DNA from: Acrocarpospora phusangensis
Lineage (GTDB): Bacteria; Actinomycetota; Actinomycetes; Streptosporangiales; Streptosporangiaceae
DNA length: 64,000 nt
Assembly: GCF_016862995.1 (NCBI RefSeq)
Contig: NZ_BOOA01000020.1
Coordinates: 55,125-119,124 of the forward strand
Direction: 5' to 3'
A model generated the notes under the pieces. It saw only the letters and a program-made list of their open reading frames with translations, had not been told where the DNA came from and did no database searches. Below are positions 1-8,148 of this stretch, in pieces. Position numbers and translations under genes: made by a program. How positions within the stretch are numbered: the stretch's first letter is position 1; every line of letters starts with the position of its first letter.

Positions 1-750
1 CCCGGATTTAGTGCCGGTCGGTAGCGGCCCGTGCCGCGTCGTATCACGTACCAGCGAGCAACCGCCGAGCAACCGAGAACTACCCGTCTGGGCTTTACCG
101 AACCACAGGGGACGCGAACTAGGCCCAGGTCTTTACACTGGCTTGCCCTGTTAAGGGGGCCGAGCGGCTCCAGGCACGGTGGCAGTGGTGGCGCTGAGGG
201 GGACAGCTTCGGCGGCCAGTAGGAATCTAACCACGCAACGCGTGGTGCCTCGCTGTCCATCTGATCAGTTCCTGATGGTGAACCGGAAGTCGATCGATCA
301 AATCAACCGATCGGCAGTCCCGGCCGCCTCGATCGCTACCTCCTCGTTGCCGAGCAGTCGCACATGTCCTCGGCGGGTCGAAGAGCGACTCCATCGTGAT
401 CGCACCGCGCGGCATCCCGTCGCTGGCTTCGCCCCGGCCTGAGCAAGCACATCTTGCAGCAGAGCTGCGAAAACGGGACACGCTGTTCAAAGCTCGTTGG
501 GATGCATAGCCCGAAGTTCAGGCGGCCTGTGTAGCAATTGAGCGTAGTTCGGTGGCACGTACTCGCTTCCAGAAACGGTTCGCGGTGTTGGACGACGAAA
601 AGATCAAGACAAAAAGGTGAGATCGGGGCAATTTGTCACCAAGTTGGACTCCATTGGATAGTTTCTCGGCCATTCATGGAATTAAGTCGGTAAGGTCTAG
701 CATCTACTGATGCAGGTGATGCCTCGTTTGCGGTCCGAACAAGATCACCA
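1..750. other. No convincing gene; possible gene remnant
   Basis: No open frame here has good coding character. One plus-strand frame is open and protein-like from about 340 to an in-frame TAG at 507-509, then continues protein-like (ending in a Lys/Arg-rich tail) to a TGA at 618-620. This could be a decayed gene, but I do not recognise it. The last 130 bases are the leader of the jetD-like gene; no clear promoter was identified. Confidence 0.3.
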
Positions 751-2169
751 ATGGCATGGCGAGCCATAGATCAAGGTGGGAGTGTGCACCTCTTATTCGG
801 CGAACGTGAGGGGCGGGAGCGGGCCTCTATTGGCGGCCTGCCGCCTGGAGTCGTCGCAGTAACGGTTCCCGTACGGCGCAACGGCCAGGGCCATTTGCCT
901 CGGAACAAGCGCGGTCAGCCCAACATCGAGATAGTCGATCTTGTCGCGGAAGGCCCTACGAGTGCGTATCGGCCACCGGAAACCCTGGATTCGCGCGAGC
1001 TGATCTTCGCTTTGGAGGCTGGGCGCAGAGATTGGGCTACGGTCGTCGGCTATTTCGGTGCCGACCGGGTATCGCAGAAGGCGATCGATTTGGTGGTGGC
1101 CGGTGGAGTGATCCTTCGGTGCGCTGTCGACGACGATCTTGACCTAGCGCAGCCGCTCAGTTGGCGTCGGTCGCACTCGTGGTCTCTCATGCATGTCGAT
1201 GTCCTCCATGATCTTCGTGGTCGGCCAGATCCGGACGCGCTCCGTGGTGAGCTGATCAGGAAGATGATGGACGTCTCCGAGTTGGATGGCGAGCGCACGC
1301 TCCTCGAGGCTGTTGCCTCCAGGTCGCCGCTACGTGTGCCGAACGGATCCGCGACTCGGGCCGGCGCATGGAGCGTCTATGAGCACGCGTTGCGTGCAGC
1401 CATCGTGTGGTTTCCGCACAACGCAGACGGTGGCGACAAATTGACGGCCAACGACCTCGCAGGCAGAGCCTTCTTGGACTCCAAGGCTTGGACGCCGGAG
1501 CGTGAGGCCGCCTTTTCCAACCTGATCGGCCAGGGGTTTGACCAAGCCGTCGATAAAGCGGACACCGACTTGCGGCTGCGTGGTCCGTTGACGTGGACTC
1601 TTGGCAGCGTGGCCGCTGATGCGAACGTGGCTAGGCCGTGGATCGCGCTCCCTGCGCGCGGAATACGTGCTGCGGGCAATGTCTCATGCAGCGCTGTCGG
1701 TGTGCTGATTGTAGAGAATGCCGACACCTTCGAAAAGGTGTGCAAGATTCCCGGTGTACCCGAGCGCTGGCTGTGTGTCTGGGGTGAAGGCTACTCAAGC
1801 GACGGAATGGTGCACCTCCTGCGCGATCTTGATTTGCCGGTAGCGGCGTGGTGCGACTTGGACGCCCATGGTATTCAAATTATTCATGTGCTGGAAGGAA
1901 AACTTGGCCGACTGGTTCACTCGCTTGGCATGGACCTCGAATTATGGGAAAAGACCCCACACCGCAAGAATCAGAAGGCAAAAACTGTTGACGGAGACAA
2001 AAAGCTGGCTGCAAAGCTTGCTCTGAAAGGGCCGGTATCCTTGCGGCCACTCGCCAAAGAGATCGCTAAGTATGGAGGGTCGTGCGAGCAGCAACCGATC
2101 CAAGAAGGCGTGCTGCCATTGTTGCCCCGGCTCCTTGAAAACGTGATCGCTGGAGCTGGCCGTGCCTGA
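751..2169 (+). CDS. jetD: Wadjet JetD-like Toprim nuclease subunit
   Basis: This 472-aa protein is probably the nuclease subunit of a Wadjet/MksBEFG-type anti-plasmid SMC system. The C-terminal third looks like the Toprim-type domain of JetD (DUF2220/DUF2399-like): a strand ending in VEN (Glu322) followed about 47 residues later by CDLDAHG (Asp369, Asp371), which matches the Toprim pattern of one Glu and a DxD pair. In this family that domain cleaves DNA once the SMC motor has engaged circular DNA. The N-terminal 300 residues carry no motif I can name. The ATG at 751 has only a weak ribosome binding site. The 3' end overlaps the next gene by 8 bases. Here jetD is first in the operon. Assignment rests on the Toprim motif plus the three partner genes; the subtype is not settled. 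Confidence 0.75.
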   Translation: MAWRAIDQGGSVHLLFGEREGRERASIGGLPPGVVAVTVPVRRNGQGHLPRNKRGQPNIEIVDLVAEGPTSAYRPPETLDSRELIFALEAGRRDWATVVGYFGADRVSQKAIDLVVAGGVILRCAVDDDLDLAQPLSWRRSHSWSLMHVDVLHDLRGRPDPDALRGELIRKMMDVSELDGERTLLEAVASRSPLRVPNGSATRAGAWSVYEHALRAAIVWFPHNADGGDKLTANDLAGRAFLDSKAWTPEREAAFSNLIGQGFDQAVDKADTDLRLRGPLTWTLGSVAADANVARPWIALPARGIRAAGNVSCSAVGVLIVENADTFEKVCKIPGVPERWLCVWGEGYSSDGMVHLLRDLDLPVAAWCDLDAHGIQIIHVLEGKLGRLVHSLGMDLELWEKTPHRKNQKAKTVDGDKKLAAKLALKGPVSLRPLAKEIAKYGGSCEQQPIQEGVLPLLPRLLENVIAGAGRA

Positions 2170-3526
2170 GGTCGATATCGGCGAAGTTCTGAATGAGGAC
2201 GACCGCGCGGACATCTTCCAGCCGACGGAACAGATGAATATATTCGATTCTAATCGCCAGCAGCTGAGCCACACAGAACAGAAAGCAACCTGGAAGTCAT
2301 TTGCCGCTCCACTAACCAGTCGGGCTGGAGCTGTAGTCGAGGAACCCGATCTCGTCGAGATGGTTGTTGCGATCATCGGCGTATACTCGGAACATCACGG
2401 CGAGAACGGAATGACGTTTGCACAGATACGGGAAACGCTTCTCCGTCACGGGGTAACCATTTCGCCTACAGCTATAAATGCTAGATTAGAGCATTTGCAT
2501 GCTGAAGGGTTCCTGGAGAGCTATCTCCCAAAGGTATATCAAGGAAAATATGTCATCAAACCGGCTGGATTGGTTGGTGCGCTGGCGGCCCAGCGTGTGG
2601 TTGAGCATGGTGGAATTGACGAAATGGTGTTGCTCTTAGACCGGACACGGGCTGCACTTCAAATGGACCACCCCGATCCACGAAGGGTACTCAACCACCT
2701 GCAGACATGTCGCTTCACGCTGACTGTTTTTGCAAGAGACCTACAACGTTGCGTGGCAACAGGAACTTCGGCTGAGCTCATAACTACGGGACGTCAGCAC
2801 GACCACAGTGGTTACACCCAACAAGTGGCTGACCTCAACGCGCTTGTGACCTCCCGCTTTGCGGGCGTCTATGAGCTCGAGGACGCGGGCGCAGCTCTTA
2901 TAGAAGCTGAACAGTTCTATCGGGCCCAGGTTCGTGCAGCCATCGGCAAGGTTCTTGCTCAGGGTGGTGCGAGTCTCAATTTCGACGTCCTGACACCACG
3001 CGAATACGAGGACGCAGCGATCACGAGCAGCCTCGATGCTCTCGCCGCAGTGGGCGCCCATCTCGTCGCGGATGCTCCAGAAATTGTGATCGATGTCAGC
3101 CTGATGATCAACGCTCTGGACCACTACCGGCCACGGTCGAAGCATCGGATTCGCCCACCTGAACCACCTGCGGGCGCTCACGACCCCGATCCAATTGCCG
3201 CAGTCGAACAAGCAGCGAGGGAGGCAAAGCGCCGTCGGCGGCTTGGCCTGGAAGCACTACTTGGCGGAAGATCCGAAGCTGATTTAACCGAGGCGATGAA
3301 GACCAGTTGGCCGGCGGCACTCCAAATACTCACGGACGCGATGGCTTTGGATTCCGACAAAGACGAGCCCTTCGTGCTGACCATCGACGAGCATCTGCTG
3401 GTCGATCGAGAGGCACCGGTTACCTACCTGCACCCTGCACGGCTGATTCGCACCGATGTGATGCCGGAAAGCTTGGAATCAAAAATCGACCAATTGAACA
3501 CCACGGACGGCGGTGACCGTGACTAG
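2162..3526 (+). CDS. jetA: Wadjet JetA-like (MukF-type kleisin) subunit
   Basis: The 454-aa product sits in the kleisin position of the operon. Residues about 64-132 read as a winged helix (MTFAQIRETLLRHG, a recognition-like helix at SPTAINARLEHLHAEGFLE, then a basic wing), followed by a long helical middle and a second helical block around 330-400, as expected of a MukF/MksF-type subunit that bridges the SMC heads. The start is a GTG inside the end of the upstream gene, and the stop lies 14 bases inside the next gene, so translation is probably coupled. Sequence identity to well-known JetA proteins is not obvious by eye. The call depends on gene order and on the SMC and Toprim partners. Confidence 0.6.
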   Translation: MPEVDIGEVLNEDDRADIFQPTEQMNIFDSNRQQLSHTEQKATWKSFAAPLTSRAGAVVEEPDLVEMVVAIIGVYSEHHGENGMTFAQIRETLLRHGVTISPTAINARLEHLHAEGFLESYLPKVYQGKYVIKPAGLVGALAAQRVVEHGGIDEMVLLLDRTRAALQMDHPDPRRVLNHLQTCRFTLTVFARDLQRCVATGTSAELITTGRQHDHSGYTQQVADLNALVTSRFAGVYELEDAGAALIEAEQFYRAQVRAAIGKVLAQGGASLNFDVLTPREYEDAAITSSLDALAAVGAHLVADAPEIVIDVSLMINALDHYRPRSKHRIRPPEPPAGAHDPDPIAAVEQAAREAKRRRRLGLEALLGGRSEADLTEAMKTSWPAALQILTDAMALDSDKDEPFVLTIDEHLLVDREAPVTYLHPARLIRTDVMPESLESKIDQLNTTDGGDRD

Positions 3527-4814
3527 CGATCAGGCCGAGGCGGCTCGGTACACCGAGTGCCCTGTGCAAGGGCAAGCCTCTGTGGGTCCTGGTGCGCTAA
3601 TTCTTGCCCGTATCCGAGCAGGCGGCGATATCGAGCTGCCGAGTGACCGCTCAGCGCTGGCTCAGGCGGCCCAGGCTGCCGCCGCGTCGGACAGGCGGCT
3701 TGGTGAACTGGAGGTAGGTCCCAATCGAACGATCCTCGTCAGAGGATGGCTCGACGATGCGGCGCCCAACCCCAACCTGCACCCTTCTGCTCCAGCTCCT
3801 ACCCTGTCGCCCATCTCAAACCTGGTCTGGGCAGCCTGCCTAGGCGCGGCATGGCCAGAACCAGAGTCGGATCCGTTCCCGGGGCACCCATTTTCCCGCC
3901 ATTCGATCCTCACGACCTGCACTGACCTCGGCGCCGACCGAAATACCGTCGTATCGGCGTTGGACACCACGTTGCCCGGAGCTGGCCTTGTCAGGTGGAG
4001 CGGAGCTCGAGGAACGCTAGGACCAGCCGCTGCTGCTCTTCCACTGACCACGTGGGCCCAACTGCGACGGATCCATGACCGTCTGCCTCAACCGACGGAT
4101 TCCGATTCCGCGTCGGCGAGTGATGAGCAGGAGACGGGCTCGCTACCTGCACTATCCGTGGCAGGCGTCCGATGGTTAACTGCCGAGGGGCGAGCGCCGG
4201 CGAGCGACTTCGACACCACGGTGCGAATGATCGTGTGCGCGTTAGATATGGCTGACGGTTCGGTTGACCGAGACGATCTGCCGATGCTCGCCGATCCGAC
4301 AATCCAGTCAACGGTTGAGTCAACGCTCGCGCAATCTGGCCGAAGTCTCATTTCGCTGAGTGCGCGCGAATGGATCACCGGATATCCGGACCCGATAGCG
4401 GAGGCACTTGTCTGTGAAGGGACCGGAACCCTGCATCCCACACAGCGAGCAGTACTCGCCCTTGTACTCATTCATACGGTAGCGATTCCGCGGAGTAAGA
4501 ACCCTCGCCTTGACGATAGATGGACCAGCAAGAATGGCGTCCAACTCGACAAGATAATCGCTAACCGGGCGATCAATCGCACAGCCGCCACGAACGCTTT
4601 ACGCGCACTTCGTCGCGCAGGCTTCATCGCGAGCGCTCAGAGTGGTGGATACGTTCCTGGTCCTGCCCTATCTCGGCTGACCGCGAAACAACGAAACATG
4701 CTCTGGGAAGACATGATCGTACTTGGCAGGCCTCACGGCAACATGGCTCAACGCATCAGAGACGCACGCAATGACGTTACCGGAGTTAACGAGGGAGCTG
4801 GGAAGAGTCGATGA
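3513..4814 (+). CDS. jetB: Wadjet JetB-like (MukE-type) subunit
   Basis: This 433-aa protein occupies the MukE/JetB place between the kleisin-like and SMC-like genes. The C-terminal region (about 310-400) resembles a winged helix: an NRTAATNALRALRRAGFI helix-turn-helix stretch followed by a GGYVPG wing. The N-terminal half is Pro/Ala-rich and without a motif I can name. At 433 residues it is longer than the roughly 200-residue JetB/MksE proteins I know best, so it may carry an additional N-terminal domain or belong to a divergent Wadjet subtype. The GTG start overlaps the upstream gene by 14 bases, and the stop overlaps the next start as ATGA. Function is inferred from position. Confidence 0.5.
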   Translation: MTVTSDQAEAARYTECPVQGQASVGPGALILARIRAGGDIELPSDRSALAQAAQAAAASDRRLGELEVGPNRTILVRGWLDDAAPNPNLHPSAPAPTLSPISNLVWAACLGAAWPEPESDPFPGHPFSRHSILTTCTDLGADRNTVVSALDTTLPGAGLVRWSGARGTLGPAAAALPLTTWAQLRRIHDRLPQPTDSDSASASDEQETGSLPALSVAGVRWLTAEGRAPASDFDTTVRMIVCALDMADGSVDRDDLPMLADPTIQSTVESTLAQSGRSLISLSAREWITGYPDPIAEALVCEGTGTLHPTQRAVLALVLIHTVAIPRSKNPRLDDRWTSKNGVQLDKIIANRAINRTAATNALRALRRAGFIASAQSGGYVPGPALSRLTAKQRNMLWEDMIVLGRPHGNMAQRIRDARNDVTGVNEGAGKSR

Positions 4815-7800
4815 CTGCGGAACTGTTGCCAGGCCTGGCCAGGCCTAAGCGTGGAGTAATTGGAACGCGCCAGCTTGTACTGATTCAGACGCTAGACATT
4901 GCACGGCTCACCAGCCATCCGGTAGGGCTGATACCCGAAACGTTTATTGCCGTTACGGGAATGGGGCCGGTCGATTCAAACGAGTCGGGAAAGACCAGCT
5001 TCCTGGCCGCAGTTGCTCTGCTACTTGGCGATCCCGAGTGGCGCGTAGGCGGTAACGGCGCCGCCGGGGTCGCGGCGTTGTTGTTTGAACCGGTCACTGC
5101 CGGAATCGCCACCGGAGCCAGTGCTGCCACCGAAGGCTATATTGCAGGAATCTTCGCTGACCCCGATCGTATCCCAGAGTCCGCGCATACGGTCTGGATG
5201 AAGATCTCCTCTAGTGCCCCCTATATTCAGGTGCGGCACGCTGCTGGAGTTCATCTGGCGAGAGGGATAGACGACCGGGAAAGGCACGCAACGGCGCCCC
5301 AAGTGTTCCGCTCTCTGGCTGGTGACGTACTGGGCGGAGGTGAATTTGCCGAAGTTCTGTACGGCCGAAGTCCTCGCGTCCTGGCGTACGTCGCTAGCCG
5401 AGGCCAAGTCCGCTCTCGCCCTTCCTTATTAAAGCTGGATGCGGGTACGTTCACACCTGAGCAAATCGGAGATTCCCTCATTGCCCTCACAGGCAGGGCG
5501 ACGCTCTTCGAAAGGGATGAGGAAGACCGCCGCGGCCTCGCCGCTAAGCAAGCCGAGTTGAACACGCACAGGGAAAACGACCGGGTGTTCACGGACAAGG
5601 AAGATAAGATTCTCAGGCAAGTTGACGCGCGTGAGGATCTTCGAAATCTGATACGCAGCGCTGTCAGGCTAAGAAGCGCCAGCCTTGCCCGCTCAGTGAT
5701 AGACAGCCATGCACGAGCAGAATCGGCCAAGTATCTCCACGAGAGAGATACCAAGGTTCGCAGTCGTTTGGCGAACGATGTCGAATTCCTCGCCGGGAAG
5801 CGGACGGAACTCGGCAGCATTAAAGGGCTTCAACAAGCTCTAGACAAAGCCAACGATGATTTCGAAAGGGCGGCCGGAGCCCACGAACAAAGCCTTCAAA
5901 CCGATGGGCAACTTGCGCAAAAAGAGGCCGGCCTGAACGAGCAGATTGACGAGACCCGCCGTGCAGCCAACGGGTATAACCTCGCGACCGAGTTGAGTGC
6001 AAAGGACGCAATCGCCAAGAGTGAACTGCTTCTTGAAGCCGTGGGTGAAGCGAAGGGTGATCTAAAGGCCGCAACGGAGGCGCTCGGCGAGGCCCGCCAA
6101 GCAAGAGAGCAGGCTGAATCAGGACAGTTCGGTTCAGCCGGTGAGGCCATTCGCCGGCTGGAACAGGAGAATATCGAAGCCACCTCTCTTGTCGCCTCGG
6201 TTCGCCTTCATGCCTCACATCGACACACCTGGGAAGCGCGACTCGCCCCCTGGCAAGACGCCATCCTGATCGCCCGAGACGATCTGGCTTCCGCTCTACC
6301 CCTACTGCGTGACCGTCCGGGAACGATCCTGATCTCTGAACCATCTGAAGATCCGGATGGTAGTCAACGCGACAGATTGATTCTCCCAGAGGGTATAGCA
6401 TCGGCTCCCGCCCGTGCTGCTCATTTCTTGAACTCTCTATGCAGTCAAGAAGCTACAGGCGAGCCAATCTTCCATGTTAAAGATGAAAGTTCCGGCATTC
6501 GCATTGTCGGTGAGTTTGAGACGCCGATTGTTGGACATGACGACTTGATAGCCCATTGGGACCGGCGAGTTGCCGATGCGACTCGAGCCCACGGCGGTTA
6601 CTTGTCGGCCCTGAAGCAAGCCACCGCGCACTCAGACTTGGCGAAGTTAAATGCCGAAAGAGCTCAGGCGGCCGAGAGACTGGCCGACCTCCTGGGCAAG
6701 AAGGGAGTGGCGCAGCAACAACTCAGTGCCCACCGAACCGAAGTGATGCCATTATTGCGAGGAGCTCGTGACACGATGGCGCTCGCACTCAAAGCGGCGA
6801 ATAAGGCGGTCGACGACTATACAAATTCTCTCAACGAGATCAACAGCAAACTGCTACAGGCGCAATCGGCTCTCCGTGAAAGGGATGCCGCCATCGCCAA
6901 ATACGAGGCGGCCATTCGTCCCGACGATACCGTCCTAGCAGTGTGGGGGCGCGGACTTGACGCTGCGCTACGTGAGCTTGGCTGGCCCGGGCTGGAGGTC
7001 GACGAGGAGTATGACGTCCTTATCGACCAGGCTGAGCCACCTGTGCGCAGTGTCGACGGCGGGGACATAGAACGAAGAAGCGCTTCGCTGCTGCTACGAA
7101 CCGCCAATGACAAACTCGTTGAGGCGGTCGCCAGATTTCGCGTATACCCAGAGGCAGGTGGAGCTCCGCCGACTGATGTCGCCGATAGCGTAGCTGCCTA
7201 CTTGACGAGTCGAGACAACGCAGAAGGCCCTTCTGCCGACCTTTTGGCCAGCACGCTCGGTGTTCTCACGGGCTGGCTTGACGACTTCGCTGAGCGAGAT
7301 GCATCAGCTCATGACGATGTCTTGCGCGGTCGTATGCAACGTGCGCAGGTGACAGAGTTCGCCGAGGCAAAATGCCGCGAGCTTGAAGAGGCTTTGGGGG
7401 TGACCCAAGGTGCGATCCGCCAGCGTGCATCATCAGCACTTGACCGGATCAGTCAGGCCCTTGACTCACTCAACCGCCGGGCACCTAATGGGCTGGGTGC
7501 CAGACTGGACTATTCCATCACGCCGCCGAGCGCTCCGGACAAGAAGTGGGTCTGCCAGGTCACGCCGAGATGGCGGCGAAATCCGGCGGGGCCGATGCTT
7601 GCGTACGACAACGTAACCAATACTGCACAAGAAAAACTCTTCTCAATTCACCTCGTCCTGGCAGCGTTGCTGGCAGCCCCAGACTCTCGAGGGCGAGCAC
7701 TGATTCTCGATGAACTGGGCGATTCGCTAGGCTCGGAGCACCGCAGGGAAGTTCTCGATGTAATTGCCGCCGTTGCTCGCGAACACGGAATCATGATCCT

Positions 7801-7987
7801 TGCAACTTGCCAGGATGCAATCATGACCGAGGCTGGTCCACACTGTAGGGAGATTTTATACTTTCACTACCCATCGAAATCTGAGGCGCTGAACCGCCCA
7901 ACAAGAATGTTCGGGTTCGACCACTTAGGTAATCGAGTTGAGCTGACGGCAGAGGCGCTGATGGAGGGGCGGAACTTGTTCAGCTAG
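4811..7987 (+). CDS. jetC: Wadjet JetC-like SMC ATPase
   Basis: The 1058-aa product is an SMC/MukB-like ATPase, the motor of the system. An N-terminal Walker A lies at residues 50-62 (GMGPVDSNESGKT), but the position of the first canonical glycine is Asp55, giving a DSNxxGKT form. Charged, Ala/Glu/Lys/Arg-rich stretches around 230-460 and 590-700 have coiled-coil character. They flank a more globular segment (about 460-590) that could be the hinge. The C-terminal head has a signature-like TAQEKLFSIHLVL and a Walker B ALILDELGDSLG at about 963-974, followed by a switch-like strand (IMILATCQD). It is shorter than MukB (near 1500 aa), as expected of Jet/Mks motors. It is last in the operon, followed by a convergent gene. 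Confidence 0.75.
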   Translation: MTAELLPGLARPKRGVIGTRQLVLIQTLDIARLTSHPVGLIPETFIAVTGMGPVDSNESGKTSFLAAVALLLGDPEWRVGGNGAAGVAALLFEPVTAGIATGASAATEGYIAGIFADPDRIPESAHTVWMKISSSAPYIQVRHAAGVHLARGIDDRERHATAPQVFRSLAGDVLGGGEFAEVLYGRSPRVLAYVASRGQVRSRPSLLKLDAGTFTPEQIGDSLIALTGRATLFERDEEDRRGLAAKQAELNTHRENDRVFTDKEDKILRQVDAREDLRNLIRSAVRLRSASLARSVIDSHARAESAKYLHERDTKVRSRLANDVEFLAGKRTELGSIKGLQQALDKANDDFERAAGAHEQSLQTDGQLAQKEAGLNEQIDETRRAANGYNLATELSAKDAIAKSELLLEAVGEAKGDLKAATEALGEARQAREQAESGQFGSAGEAIRRLEQENIEATSLVASVRLHASHRHTWEARLAPWQDAILIARDDLASALPLLRDRPGTILISEPSEDPDGSQRDRLILPEGIASAPARAAHFLNSLCSQEATGEPIFHVKDESSGIRIVGEFETPIVGHDDLIAHWDRRVADATRAHGGYLSALKQATAHSDLAKLNAERAQAAERLADLLGKKGVAQQQLSAHRTEVMPLLRGARDTMALALKAANKAVDDYTNSLNEINSKLLQAQSALRERDAAIAKYEAAIRPDDTVLAVWGRGLDAALRELGWPGLEVDEEYDVLIDQAEPPVRSVDGGDIERRSASLLLRTANDKLVEAVARFRVYPEAGGAPPTDVADSVAAYLTSRDNAEGPSADLLASTLGVLTGWLDDFAERDASAHDDVLRGRMQRAQVTEFAEAKCRELEEALGVTQGAIRQRASSALDRISQALDSLNRRAPNGLGARLDYSITPPSAPDKKWVCQVTPRWRRNPAGPMLAYDNVTNTAQEKLFSIHLVLAALLAAPDSRGRALILDELGDSLGSEHRREVLDVIAAVAREHGIMILATCQDAIMTEAGPHCREILYFHYPSKSEALNRPTRMFGFDHLGNRVELTAEALMEGRNLFS

Positions 7988-8148
7988 AGGCGGGTTTTCA
8001 AAGCAGGAGCCGGTTCCGAATGGGGATGGGTGCGGCACACAATACCAACCCAAAGTGTCAGTTAGGTTCGATGTGATGTCCATGCGAAACAATGGCTCTG
8101 GCCGATTAAGGATGCAAGCCTGCCAGAGCTAGGGCGATGACCTCCTCA

